Shown here: positions 42,415-51,119 of the stretch, in pieces | Numbering within the stretch: position 1 is the first letter of the stretch | How the letters are laid out: every line of letters starts with the position of its first letter | Assembly (NCBI RefSeq): GCF_034676705.1 | Contig: NZ_JAUCBS010000013.1 | Location: forward strand, 3,204,501-3,268,500 | DNA from: Gemmobacter sp. | GTDB taxonomy: Bacteria > Pseudomonadota > Alphaproteobacteria > Rhodobacterales > Rhodobacteraceae | Reading direction: 5' to 3' | DNA: 64,000 nucleotides | Notes under the pieces: generated by a model | Told to the model about the DNA's origin: nothing | Database searches by the model: none | Seen by the model: only the letters and a program-made list of their open reading frames with translations | Position numbers and translations under genes: made by a program

Positions 42415-42488
42415 GGGGGTGTCCCTTCTGGTGGTGACAGTTGTGCGTGGTGCGAATTTTTCCTACCTTTGCGGCAGGAGGATCGGAC

Positions 42489-42731
42489 ATGGCCGGCAAG
42501 ATCAGCATTTCCATCACCGACGAGCACGCCGCTCTGCTGCAGGAGGCGGTGGGCAGCGGTGCCTATGCCTCGTCGAGCGAGGTGGTCCGCGAGACCGCTT
42601 CCGAGCCTCCTAGTCCCGGGGGCGGTGCTCAGCCCCTCCCGCATAACCCTCGAAAACAAAGGAAAAATCCGGCCGTAGCCGGATCGGGAGGACGCTTTCG
42701 CGAGGGCAAGTGGCGGAGGGCGCGGGCCTGA
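42489..42731 (+). pseudogene. ParD-like antitoxin, broken
   Basis: Starts MAGKISISITDEHAALLQEAVG, SGAYASSSEVVRE, the ribbon-helix-helix start of a ParD antitoxin, with GGAG-type ribosome site. After VRE the frame turns into unrelated Pro/Arg-rich sequence, where the normal protein has its toxin-binding helix. No matching ParE follows. Confidence 0.55.
42661..42684 (-). terminator. Intrinsic terminator, minus strand
   Basis: ATCCGGC-TACG-GCCGGAT followed by TTTTCC on the minus strand. It would end leftward transcripts from the ParDE pair at 42804-43374. Confidence 0.7.
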
Positions 42732-42803
42732 AGTCCAACCTTCTCCACCAGCGAAAACTGCCGACGGCTCATGCAAGCATCACGGGCGTGAGCGGCTGCC
42801 AAT

Positions 42804-43115
42804 TCAGCCGCGAAAATCTTCCTTGAACCTGTCGATCTGATGCATGCGCTCATGCAGGATCGCGACGATACCGATATCGCCGTCGGACAGTCGGCGCCAA
42901 TAAACGAAGTGGTGTTCGTACCGGAAGAAGAACCCTTCAACGCCGAACTCTGCCGGGATAGGCTTTGAGGCGACGCCATGGGCCTCGATCCGTTCGAACG
43001 CTTCGAACATGCCGGTGATGTAGCGGTCCGCCTGGACCTCGCCCCATCGGTCGCGCGTATAGCGGTAGATGTCATCGAGGCGGAGTGATGCCGCCTCCTG
43101 AACCCGGATCGCCAT
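42804..43115 (-). CDS. parE: ParE-family toxin
   Basis: 103 residues: VQEAASLRLDDIYRYTRDRWG and YEHHFVYWRRLSDGDIGIVAILHERM fit ParE proteins, which poison DNA gyrase. It follows the antitoxin gene with a four-base gap. Frame and length are normal, so the pair looks active. It differs clearly from the two prophage-borne RelE/ParE toxins in this window. Confidence 0.85.
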   Translation of the reverse strand: MAIRVQEAASLRLDDIYRYTRDRWGEVQADRYITGMFEAFERIEAHGVASKPIPAEFGVEGFFFRYEHHFVYWRRLSDGDIGIVAILHERMHQIDRFKEDFRG

Positions 43116-43119
43116 CTGG

Positions 43120-43374
43120 TCAGGCCCGGTTGCGAGCGATGACTTCGGCGGCCGTCAGCGGCCTGTAACTGGTCTCGGGCGCAGCGAAGGCGCGGGTCAG
43201 TTCGGCCTTCAGCCGGTCAAAAGCCTCCTGCTCGGCCCGCTCCTTGTCTCGCCGGATCAGGTCGCGCACGTATTCGCTGATGTTCTCGTAAGAGCCGTTC
43301 TCGCCGACATTGGCCGCGACGAAATCGCTGAGCGCACCGCTCAGACGGACGGTCATGGTCGTGGTGCGGGACAT
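43120..43374 (-). CDS. parD: ParD-family antitoxin
   Basis: 84 residues: TTTMTVRLSGALSDFVAANV, GENGSYENISEYVRDLIRRDK is the ribbon-helix-helix block typical of ParD, with an acidic/Ala-rich C-terminus to hold the toxin. First in the pair; likely binds its own promoter. An A/T-rich stretch (43390-43430) just upstream may be the promoter. Confidence 0.85.
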   Translation of the reverse strand: MSRTTTMTVRLSGALSDFVAANVGENGSYENISEYVRDLIRRDKERAEQEAFDRLKAELTRAFAAPETSYRPLTAAEVIARNRA

Positions 43375-43485
43375 GGAAGGCTCCTCATGCTTGGCGTGTA
43401 TTCAATATAACCAAAAAACACTACACATCAAGTCTGGCGGCGGTGAATCAACTTGGACCCCCGCCGCCTCTGTGGCGGCTTGACC

Positions 43486-43788
43486 TTACTCGGCATCCGC
43501 TTCGTCGTGCCGATCGGCCAGCAGCAGGACCATGTGAAACACGATATCCGAGTGCCTGGCCAGTGCGATCAGATGCTCGCCGCTGGGTCCACGCTCGCCA
43601 GCGATCCAGTACTTCACGGTCCGCTCGCTGGCACCCGTCCACCGCATCGCCGTCTTGACTGCTCGATGCGTCAGGCCGAGTTCGTCCCGAAGCGCAGCGG
43701 CAATGGCGGTCCGGTAGTCGGCGACATTTGCTTCAAGGGGCACATTTGTGCCCGTTTTCGGCACAAATGTGCCCGTCTTGGTCCGCAT
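43486..43788 (-). CDS. HTH regulator paired with split recombinase
   Basis: 100 residues. ALRDELGLTHRAVKTAMRWTG, ASERTVKYWIAGERGPSGEHL is a helix-turn-helix much like that at 41555-41965. Its ATG 43788 has GGAGGACG upstream. Two inverted copies of GGCACA-N2-TGTGCC lie inside its first 20 codons. It is divergent from the recombinase fragment at 43913, so it probably represses both. Confidence 0.65.
   Translation of the reverse strand: MRTKTGTFVPKTGTNVPLEANVADYRTAIAAALRDELGLTHRAVKTAMRWTGASERTVKYWIAGERGPSGEHLIALARHSDIVFHMVLLLADRHDEADAE
43739..43773. promoter_or_regulatory. Twin palindromic operators in the regulator's 5' end
   Basis: GGCACATTTGTGCC (43739-43752) and GGCACAAATGTGCC (43760-43773) have the same arms and centres 21 bases apart, two helical turns. 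They lie at the start of the regulator gene, facing the divergent recombinase. Likely binding sites for the regulator itself. Confidence 0.55.
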
Positions 43789-43912
43789 CTCTGCGTCCTC
43801 CTTCGATAATACTCTGGGAAGGACATGAAAAGCGGCAGTTCGTATTTGCGCTCAACCTGCGGTAGAGGGCCATCAGTTCGAAGCAGCCCACATGATTTCT
43901 TGGGAGGCGGGC

Positions 43913-44074
43913 GTGGCTCGGGGAAAAGCACCATTATCCGAAGGAGAAACCGAGCCGTCCGAGCAGCTGTTGGCCGCGGAGTACGTCCGGATGTCGACCG
44001 AGCATCAACAGTACTCAACCCAGAACCAGGCGCAGACTATCCGCGAATACGCCGAACGCCGCGGCATCAGGATT
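43913..44074 (+). pseudogene. Serine recombinase, N-terminal fragment (cut by IS3)
   Basis: About 54 residues from GTG 43913 (GGGAGG upstream): LLAAEYVRMSTEHQQYSTQNQAQTIREYAERRGIRI contains the catalytic serine of the resolvase domain. The gene is cut at 44075 by an IS3 element. A matching C-terminal fragment lies at 46903-47130 on the same strand, so a nest of elements sits in one gene. Confidence 0.8.
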
Positions 44075-44100
44075 TGACCTGCCCCCCGGTCGTCCCTCGT

Positions 44101-44982
44101 TCATAACGAGAGTCCTTGGGTTTGATAGTGGTCGGTTTCAGGTTGGGCAAGCGCGCCGGGGGCGGAGCCCTCAGAGTGCTCAAGCGTCCGGCGCGCTTCT
44201 GCTGGTGTTCTGTTACCCAGCGATGAATGCGGCCTGACGTTGTTGTAGTCATAGCGCCAGATCGCCAACTTTCGGCGGGCATCGGCGAGGCTGTCGAAGA
44301 TTTCCTCATTGAGGCATTCGTCGCGCAGGCTTCCATTGAAGGACTCGATAAAGCCGTTCTGCTGCGGCCTGCCCGGGTCGATGTAGTGCCATTCGACGCC
44401 GTTCTCGTTGGCCCACTTCAGGATGGCCTTGCTGGTGAACTCGGTTCCGTTGTCGCTGACGATGCAAGCGGGCTTGCCGTAAATCCTGACCAGCGCATCC
44501 AGTTCCCGCGCCACCCGAGCCCCCGAGATGCTGGTGTCGGCGATCAGCGCGAGGTTCTCGCGGCAGCAATCGTCGTTCACGGCCAGGATGCGGAACTTGC
44601 GGCAGGTCCCGAACGTGTCGGACAGGAAGTCCAGCGACCAGCGCTGGTTCGGCCGCAGCGGCACCGGCATTGGCGTGCGGCTGCCCCGCGCCCGTTTGCG
44701 CCCCCGTCGTCGGTGCACCGACAAGCCCTCTTCCCGGTAAATCCGGTAGAGCTTCTTTTCGTTCATGATCATGCCCTTGCGCTCCAGCATGATGCCCACA
44801 CGCCGATACCCGAAGCGACGACGCTTCTCGGCGATCCTGTGCATCTCCTCACGGATTTCCGGGTTATCGGGCGGCCTGTCACGCCGCACCGTCTTCGGAT
44901 CGACACCGATCAGGACGCAGGCCCGGCGTTGAGAGATCGGATGACCCTTCAGCGCCCGCAGCACTGCCTCCCGCCGTTGCAT
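44101..44982 (-). CDS. IS3-family transposase OrfB
   Basis: 293 residues, integrase-like DDE core: WSLDFLSDTF (first Asp), CIVSDNGTEFTSKAIL (second Asp), and QQNGFIESFNGSLRDECLN (Glu), preceded by an HTH_21-type segment (RRFGYRRVGIMLERKG). Usually made as an OrfAB fusion by -1 frameshift from orfA. Complete. Confidence 0.9.
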   Translation of the reverse strand: MQRREAVLRALKGHPISQRRACVLIGVDPKTVRRDRPPDNPEIREEMHRIAEKRRRFGYRRVGIMLERKGMIMNEKKLYRIYREEGLSVHRRRGRKRARGSRTPMPVPLRPNQRWSLDFLSDTFGTCRKFRILAVNDDCCRENLALIADTSISGARVARELDALVRIYGKPACIVSDNGTEFTSKAILKWANENGVEWHYIDPGRPQQNGFIESFNGSLRDECLNEEIFDSLADARRKLAIWRYDYNNVRPHSSLGNRTPAEARRTLEHSEGSAPGALAQPETDHYQTQGLSL

Positions 44983-44990
44983 CGGCGTCG

Positions 44991-45254
44991 TCAGGGTTTT
45001 CCCAAAAGGTCTTTCAAGACCACATTGTCCAACATCGCATCCGCTAGCAGGCGCTTGAGCTTCGCATTCTCATCCTCGAGCTGCTTCAGCCGCTTGGCGT
45101 CGGACAGGTCCATCCCGCCATACTTGGCCTTCAGCTTGTAGAAGGTCGCGGGGCTCAGCCCGTGCTTCCGACACAACTCGGAGGTCGGCAAACCTGCCTC
45201 CTGCTCTTTGATCATCCCGATGATTTGCGCCTCGGTGAAACGGCTTTTCCTCAT
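44991..45254 (-). CDS. IS3-family OrfA
   Basis: 87 residues: MRKSRFTEAQIIGMIKEQEA, LCRKHGLSPATFYKLKAKYGG is the helix-turn-helix, followed by a leucine-zipper-like helix (LEDENAKLKRLLADAMLDN). Binds the element's ends and pairs with OrfB. Confidence 0.9.
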   Translation of the reverse strand: MRKSRFTEAQIIGMIKEQEAGLPTSELCRKHGLSPATFYKLKAKYGGMDLSDAKRLKQLEDENAKLKRLLADAMLDNVVLKDLLGKP

Positions 45255-45322
45255 GTCGTCTGCTCCTTTTCAGGTTGCGCAGACCCTACATCACAGCGAG
45301 GGAACTTCCGGGGGGCAGGTCA

Positions 45323-45925
45323 GATGTAGTGCCATTCGACGCCGTTCTCGTTGGCCCACTTCAGGATGGCCTTGCTGGTGAACTCGGTTCCGTTGTCGCT
45401 GACGATGCAAGCGGGCTTGCCGTAAATCCTGACCAGCGCATCCAGTTCCCGCGCCACCCGAGCCCCCGAGATGCTGGTGTCGGCGATCAGCGCGAGGTTC
45501 TCGCGGCAGCAATCGTCGTTCACGGCCAGGATGCGGAACTTGCGGCAGGTCCCGAACGTGTCGGACAGGAAGTCCAGCGACCAGCGCTGGTTCGGCCGCA
45601 GCGGCACCGGCATTGGCGTGCGGCTGCCCCGCGCCCGTTTGCGCCCCCGTCGTCGGTGCACCGACAAGCCCTCTTCCCGGTAAATCCGGTAGAGCTTCTT
45701 TTCGTTCATGATCATGCCCTTGCGCTCCAGCATGATGCCGACGCGCCGATACCCGAAGCAACGACGCTTCTCGGCGATCTTGTGCATCTCCTCACGGATT
45801 TCCGGGTTATCGGGCGGCCTCTCGCGCCGCACCGTCTTCGGATCGACACCGATCAGGACGCAGGCCCGGCGTTGAGAGATCGGATGATCCTTCAGCGCCC
45901 GCAGCACTGCCTCCCGCCGTTGCAT
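45323..45925 (-). pseudogene. IS3 OrfB, truncated
   Basis: About 200 residues identical in style to the first copy up to ENGVEWHYI, where it runs into the end of the first element. Both Asp residues are present, the Glu block is lost. Confidence 0.85.
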
Positions 45926-45933
45926 CGGCGTCG

Positions 45934-46197
45934 TCAGGGTTTTCCCAAAAGGTCTTTCAAGACCACATTGTCCAACATCGCATCCGCTAGCAGGCGCTTG
46001 AGCTTCGCATTCTCATCCTCGAGCTGCTTCAGCCGCTTGGCGTCGGACAGCTCCATCCCGCCATACTTGGCCTTCAGCTTGTAGAAGGTCGCGGGGCTCA
46101 GCCCGTGCTTCCGACACAACTCGGAGGTCGGCAAACCTGCCTCCTGCTCTTTGATCATCCCGATGATTTGCGCCTCGGTGAAACGGCTTTTCCTCAT
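45934..46197 (-). CDS. IS3-family OrfA, second copy
   Basis: 87 residues, differing from the other copy at one place seen by eye (GGMELSD for GGMDLSD). Complete frame, but belongs to the partial element. Confidence 0.88.
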   Translation of the reverse strand: MRKSRFTEAQIIGMIKEQEAGLPTSELCRKHGLSPATFYKLKAKYGGMELSDAKRLKQLEDENAKLKRLLADAMLDNVVLKDLLGKP

Positions 46198-46265
46198 GTC
46201 GTCTGCTCCTTTTCAGGTTGCGCAGACCCTACATCACAGCGAGGGAACTTCCGGGGGGCAGGTCA

Positions 46266-46854
46266 CCGGGGATGCAGGGCTTTATCCCTTTGTCTCTCAA
46301 CGCTTCCCTGAACCAGTCGGCGTCATGGCCCCGGTCGGCCAGCAACCACTCCGCCTTTGGCAGGCTGCCCAGCAGGGCCGCCGCACCCGTGTAGTCGCTG
46401 ACCTGGCCTGCGGTCATGAAGAAGCGGATCGGCCGACCGTCGGCGTCGGCGACGGCGTGCAGCTTGGTGTTCATGCCGCCCTTGGTTCGGCCGATCAGAC
46501 GGCCCCTTTGGTCGCCCGGCCCCCCCTTTTCGACCGCAGGCTGGTCGCCGTGCGGTGTGCCTTGAGATAGGTCGCGTCGATCATCACCGTCTTCGGAACG
46601 GCGGCTTCGGCAGCCAGCCCGTCCATCATCCGGGCGAACACCCCCTTGTCGCTCCACCGCTTCCACCGGTTGTAGAGGGTCTTCGGCGGGCCATATTCCT
46701 TCGGCGCATCGCGCCACCGCAAGCCATTGCGATTGATGAAGATTATCCCGCTCAACACACGCCGGTCATCGACGCGCGGCTTGCCATGGCTCTTGGGGAA
46801 GAAGGGCTGCAGCCGCGCCATCTGCGCGTCGGTCAGCCAGAAAAGGTTGCTCAT
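46266..46854 (-). pseudogene. IS5-family (IS427-like) transposase, truncated
   Basis: First frame from 46854 (MSNLFWLTDAQMARLQPFFP...TVMIDATYLKAHRTA) and a second frame continuing GRLIGRTKGGMNTKLHAVADA, ADRGHDADWFREAL, as in IS427-type elements that join two frames by a slip. It ends at 46266 where the IS3 end begins, before the last catalytic block. Not functional. Confidence 0.8.
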
Positions 46855-46902
46855 CGTTCAGTCTCCTTGCGGAGCCTGAAGCATGCCGCAAGAAGTTGAT
46901 CA

Positions 46903-47130
46903 ATGGGTCCTGAACCTAGAACGGCGCTCGACTTCCTCGCAAACCCTTGGAAACTCTGGAAGTCGGAGCGTTTGGAGGACAAGCAGACCGTCCTCAAGCT
47001 CGCCTTCGCCGACCGTCTGCGCTACACCCGAAAAAGTGGCTTTAGAACGGCGGATTTATCCATGCCGTTCAAAATCTTAACACAAGTTTCCGGTGCAAAA
47101 AGTTTGATGGCGGGTCAAGAAGGCTCCTGA
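46903..47130 (+). pseudogene. Serine recombinase, C-terminal fragment
   Basis: About 70 residues: TALDFLANPWKLWKSERLED, KQTVLKLAFADRLRYTRKSG, FRTADLSMPFKIL, which I associate with the C-terminus of large serine recombinases in this group. Same strand as the N-terminal piece at 43913-44074, with IS3 and IS5 elements between. The middle of the gene is missing. Confidence 0.6.
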
Positions 47131-47317
47131 ACTGTTGTTCCTGAACTCCGTCAGTACAATGGCATCGGCCTCATTCTTCAGAAGGTATCGACGATACGCC
47201 CGACGCGGTTCGCGCCACCGTGACGCAGGTTGAGTGTAACGATCTTCAAGATTGCGAACCTTCATAAATATGCAGGAAAGGCGTTCCGGTTGGTTGATGG
47301 AAGGTGGGCCGCTCCAT

Positions 47318-47608
47318 TCAGTAGCCAGCCTCGCGCTGATGGCGCACCGTCAAGACCACCGCAGTTTCGCCGTCGAACCGATAGAGCGACACATAACCAC
47401 TGTCGCCGAAGGTGATGAACCACTCGCGGAATTCCGGTTCCATGTCCTCGACCGGCCGCCCGGCACCGGGCTGATCGCGCAGGAGGTTCATGCCTTCGCG
47501 GATGGATTTGGCCGCACGGCGGGCGGCCTCAGGATTCTTGTCGGAAAGGAAACGGTAAAGCCGCTCGACATCCCGCAGGGCTGCGGGCGACCAGATCAGT
47601 CGTGGCAT
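47318..47608 (-). CDS. RelE/ParE-family toxin, second copy
   Basis: 96 residues, close paralogue of 1841-2131 (about 88% identical by eye; WSPAALRDVERLYRFLSDK, FITFGDSGYVSLYRFDGET, VRHQREAGY kept). It overlaps its antitoxin by 13 bases just as the other pair does. It is intact although the prophage around it has decayed, as expected of a selfish or addictive module. Confidence 0.85.
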   Translation of the reverse strand: MPRLIWSPAALRDVERLYRFLSDKNPEAARRAAKSIREGMNLLRDQPGAGRPVEDMEPEFREWFITFGDSGYVSLYRFDGETAVVLTVRHQREAGY

Positions 47609-47880
47609 TCGGGAGCAGCCGCCGCTTCGCCTGCTTCCAGCTTGGCAAGCCAGGCATCGGCTTCATCATGTGTGACGTGCTTGCCTGTCGCCTGATACTC
47701 CTGCCAGGCCTGCATCCCGGCCTGCCGAAACGCTTCGCGTTTCTCCTCGCGGTCGACGAACTGTGCCACGGCCTCGCGCAGCATCCAGTGCGTGGAGCGA
47801 TCCTTGGCGTCCGCCAACCGCCTCAGGCGGTCACGAGTGTCCTGATCGAGCTTCACCGCGATGGGGCGGACGGCGTTCAT
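47596..47880 (-). CDS. RHH antitoxin, second copy
   Basis: 94 residues, nearly identical to 2119-2403 (MNAVRPIAVKLDQDTRDRLR; changes mainly at the C-terminus, GKHVTHDEADAWLAKLEAGE). Cross-neutralisation with the first toxin is likely from this similarity. The upstream promoter block is conserved too (47881-47960). Confidence 0.85.
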   Translation of the reverse strand: MNAVRPIAVKLDQDTRDRLRRLADAKDRSTHWMLREAVAQFVDREEKREAFRQAGMQAWQEYQATGKHVTHDEADAWLAKLEAGEAAAAPECHD

Positions 47881-47960
47881 GGGTACGGCTCCGGCTGAGT
47901 ATTCATGGGTATTACCTTTAGCATATCGCTGACTGTCGCAGAAGTCACAATTGAGCCAAG
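47881..47960 (-). promoter_or_regulatory. Promoter/operator of second toxin-antitoxin copy
   Basis: Minus strand: TTGTGA, 19 bases, TATGCT, then GGTAATACCC and TGAATACTC, the same as at 2404-2491 apart from the spacer. Two AATAC blocks 11 bases apart again. Confidence 0.5.
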
Positions 47961-47969
47961 GGCCGCCGA

Positions 47970-48389
47970 ATGCCAACTTCTCGCGAAACCATCCTCGCCG
48001 CGCTGCACGCGCGGCTTTCGGCGCTGCCCGCGACCGCCCTGCGCGGTGACGTGCTGCCGAAACGCGTCCCGGCCGAGGGCCTGCTGATCCTGCGCGACGG
48101 TGAACCTGGCGAGCACGATGTCACGCTGTCGCCTCTGCGCTACCACTATCAGCACCGCGCCGAGATCGAGGCGGTCGTGCAGGGCGCTGCCCGTGACGCC
48201 ACCTTCGACACTCTCTGCGCCAGCATTGGCGCGGCGCTTGCCGCCGACCGGACGATGGGCGGCCTTTGCGACTGGGTCGAAGCGGAGGCGCCGCGTCCGG
48301 TCGATCTGGCCGTGGAGGGTGCCGCCAGCCTGAAGGCGGCGGTGATCCCGGTAATCTTGCACTATTCCACGGCCGACCCGCTGGCCTGA
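47970..48389 (+). CDS. Phage tail terminator-like protein, second copy
   Basis: 139 residues, MPTSRETILAALHARLSALP..., paralogue of 2492-2911 with the same length and ending (HYSTADPLA). It is intact and is followed after 24 bases by tail tube sequence, showing the ancestral spacing without the nuclease insertion. Without the rest of the tail genes it has no clear use. Confidence 0.6.
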   Translation: MPTSRETILAALHARLSALPATALRGDVLPKRVPAEGLLILRDGEPGEHDVTLSPLRYHYQHRAEIEAVVQGAARDATFDTLCASIGAALAADRTMGGLCDWVEAEAPRPVDLAVEGAASLKAAVIPVILHYSTADPLA

Positions 48390-48413
48390 CCCCACCCACG
48401 ATAGGAGAACACG

Positions 48414-48890
48414 ATGGCACGAGCCCATGGGGCGCGGGCGCAGATGGCGCTTGCGTTCGAATCCGTCTATGGCACCGCGCCCGCGACGGGCTACCGGACG
48501 GTGCCCTTTGCCAGCACCACGCTTGGGTCAGAGCAACCGCTGATCGCCTCGGAACTGTTGGGCCAGGGGCGCGACCCGCTGGCCCCGATCAAGGATGCCG
48601 TCACGGCCGATGGCGATGTGGTGGTGCCGATCGATGTCGAGAACTTCGGCTTCTGGCTGAAGGCCGCCTTCGGTCAGCACACGACGTCCGGCACCACGCC
48701 CAAGACCCACACCTTTCCAGTCCGGCAACTGGACGTTGCCGAGCATGGCTATCGAGACGGCCATGTCGGGATCCTCACCGGCACCGACACCTTCCTCCAC
48801 GCCTATGAACGCCTCGGCGTGATCGAGGAAGCGATGACACCTGCATGGCGGCGGCGCATCGCCTTCGCCTTCCTCTTTCCCGCACGCTGA
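48414..48890 (+). pseudogene. Tail tube / NlpC-P60 chimera from a deletion
   Basis: Codons 1 to about 100 match the tail tube gene at 3434 (MARAHGARAQMALAFESVYG, PLAPIKDAVTADGDVVVPID). After a +1 shift near 48717 (CCTTTCCAG for CCTTCCAG) and a junction at GCCATG (about 48760), the frame continues as the C-terminus of the NlpC/P60 gene (HVGILTGTDTFLHAYERLGV...RRRIAFAFLFP). It lacks the catalytic Cys. In the intact prophage the joined points are about 6.7 kb apart. Confidence 0.85.
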
Positions 48891-48922
48891 CGTCCCAACC
48901 CTTCGAACCCTGAGTTTCCGCA

Positions 48923-50920
48923 ATGGCGACCCTTGTCCTCGGTGCCGTCGGTTCCGCCATTGGCGGAGCCTTTGGCGGCGCGATCCTAGGCTTCTCTGGC
49001 GCTGCCATCGGCGGTTTCATCGGCTCGACCATCGGGTCGGTGGTCGACAGCTGGATCGTGTCTTCGCTGGTTCCCGCGCAGAAGATCGAGGGCCAGCGCC
49101 TGGATTCCCTGCGCATCACCTCCGCGACCGAGGGCGCGATCATCCCACGCCTCTACGGCCGGATGCGCATTGGCGGCAACATCATCTGGGCCACCGACTT
49201 CCGCGAGGAGACCAAGACCACGACCCAGGGCGGCGGCAAGGGCGGCGGCGGCGGCAGGGTCCAGACGACCGAGTATCTCTACTATGCGTCCTTTGCCGTG
49301 GCTCTCTGCAAAGGCCCGATCACTGGTATCGGCCGCATCTGGGCCGACGGCAAGCCGCTCGACATGACGGGGATCACCTGGCGCTGGTACCCGGGCGATG
49401 AAGCGCAAGCGGCCGACCCGTTCATCTCGGCAAAGATGGGCGCGACCAACACCCCGGCTTATCGCGGCACGGCCTATGTCGTCTTCGAGGAACTGCCGCT
49501 TGCGACCTACGGCAATCGCCTGCCGCAACTGTCCTTCGAGGTGTTCCGGCCGCTCGCGGATCCCGACACGGCCGAGGGGCTCGTGAAGGCGGTGACGATG
49601 ATCCCCGCCTCGGGCGTGTTCACCTATGCGACCGCCCCGATCAAGAAATCCACCGGCGCTGGCGGCGCGACCGTGGCCGAGAACCTGAACGCAATCGCCG
49701 ACACCGCCGACATCGTCGTGGCACTGGATCGGCTGCAGGCCATGGCCCCGGCTGTCGAAAGCGTCAGCCTCGTGGTGGCGTGGTTCGGCGATGATCTGCG
49801 CGCCGGGAACTGCAAGGTGCGGCCGGGCGTCGAGGTTGCGGCCAAGACCACGACACCGTCGGCATGGGTCGTGAATGGCGTCAGTCGTGCTGACGCGTTT
49901 CTGGTCAGCAGAGATGCCGGGGATCGACCGGTCTACGGCCGCACCCCAGCCGACTTCGCGGTGGTGCAGGCCATCCAGGAGATGAAGGCACGCGGGCTGC
50001 GGGTGACCTTCTATCCCTTCCTGCTGATGGACGTGCCACCCGGCAACACCAAGCCCAATCCCTACAGCGCCTATGCCGCTGCCTTGGGCCAGCCGACTTT
50101 CCCATGGCGGGGACGGATCACCGGTTCCCCCGCCGCAGGTTACGCCGGGACCGTCGACAAGACCGCCGCAGCCACCACGCAGGTATCAGCCCTGTTCGGC
50201 ACTGCCACGCCCACGAACTTCAGCGTGTCAGGCACCAATGTCAGCTGGACCGGGCCGGTCGGGGAATGGTCGCTGCGCCGGATGATCCTGCACTACACGC
50301 ATCTGTGCAAAGCGGCCGGGGGCGTCGATGCCTTCCTGATCGGATCGGAAATGCCGGGCCTCACCACAATCCGGTCGGGTGCCAGCAGCTATCCCACCGT
50401 CACCGCCTTCAAATCCCCCGCGGCAGATGTGCGCGCGATCCTCGGCGCGGGTGCCAGGATCGGCTATGCCGCCGACTGGTCGGAATACTTCGGCCACCAC
50501 CCTGCAGATGGCAGCGGCGATGTGTTCTTCCACCTCGATCCGCTCTGGTCGGATGCCAACATCGACTTCATCGGCATCGACAACTACATGCCGCTGTCGG
50601 ACTGGCGCGACGGGTTCGATCATGCCGATGCCCTGCAAGGCTGGCCCGCGATCCATGACCGGGGCTATCTGCAGGCCAACATCGCGGGCGGCGAGGGCTT
50701 CGACTGGTTCTATGCCTCGAATGCCGACCGCTCAGCACAGGTCCGCACCCCGATCACTGACGGTGCTGCAGGCAAGCCGTGGATCTTCCGTTACAAGGAT
50801 CTGCGCGCCTGGTGGTCGAACCCGCATTTGAACCGCCCGGGCGGGGTGGAGAGCGGCACGCCCACGGCATGGGTGCCGCAATCGAAACCGGTCTGGTTCA
50901 GCCCGCGCATCGCCCCCTGA
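48923..50920 (+). pseudogene. GTA gp15-like tail protein, 3'-truncated copy
   Basis: 665 codons matching the first half of 10659-14657 up to PTAWVPQSKPVWFS, then five unrelated residues and a stop. The TIM-barrel site is in its usual form here (YAADWSEYFGHHPADGSGD and GIDNYMPLSDWRDG), so this copy is a better guide to the ancestral domain than the full-length one. Alone it cannot build a tail tip. Confidence 0.85.
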
Positions 50921-50963
50921 TTGCCGCCCATGCGGGATCAGGAGCAGGCTGCCGGTCGGGCTG

Positions 50964-51119
50964 TCATAGATGTGCTGCGTCACCTGGGCGGTGATCTGCC
51001 CCGGAAGGACGGAACGGATGTGAACCCTCATTGTCAAGGAAGGCGATTGCCTCGAGAACGCCCTTGAGTGTGCAGGCCGCGTCCTGTTGCTGAAAGATAT
51101 GCTTGTGAAACGCACTCAT
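50964..51119 (-). CDS. Small hypothetical protein after the AlpA-like gene
   Basis: 51 residues, MSAFHKHIFQQQDAACTLKGVL..., start overlapping the upstream stop (ATGA). The C-terminal third reads like frameshifted sequence, since the alternative frame gives HIRSVLPGQITAQVTQHIYD. It may be the broken front of a longer gene cut by the prophage junction near 50905. Confidence 0.3.
   Translation of the reverse strand: MSAFHKHIFQQQDAACTLKGVLEAIAFLDNEGSHPFRPSGADHRPGDAAHL

Larger units (their letters stand above)
44075..45322 (-). mobile_element. IS3-family element (IS407-like), complete copy
   Basis: 1248 bases bounded by inverted repeats starting TGACCTGCCCCCCGG at both ends. Contains orfA and orfB in the usual overlapping order. 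Its right end directly abuts a second, partial copy. No clear target duplication because the right side is another element. Confidence 0.85.
45323..46265 (-). mobile_element. IS3-family element, partial second copy
   Basis: Near-identical to 44382-45322 with a few base changes. It has the right inverted repeat but its left third is missing: sequence starts exactly at the end of the first copy. OrfB stops after GVEWHYI, so it lacks the last catalytic Glu and cannot move alone. Confidence 0.85.
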
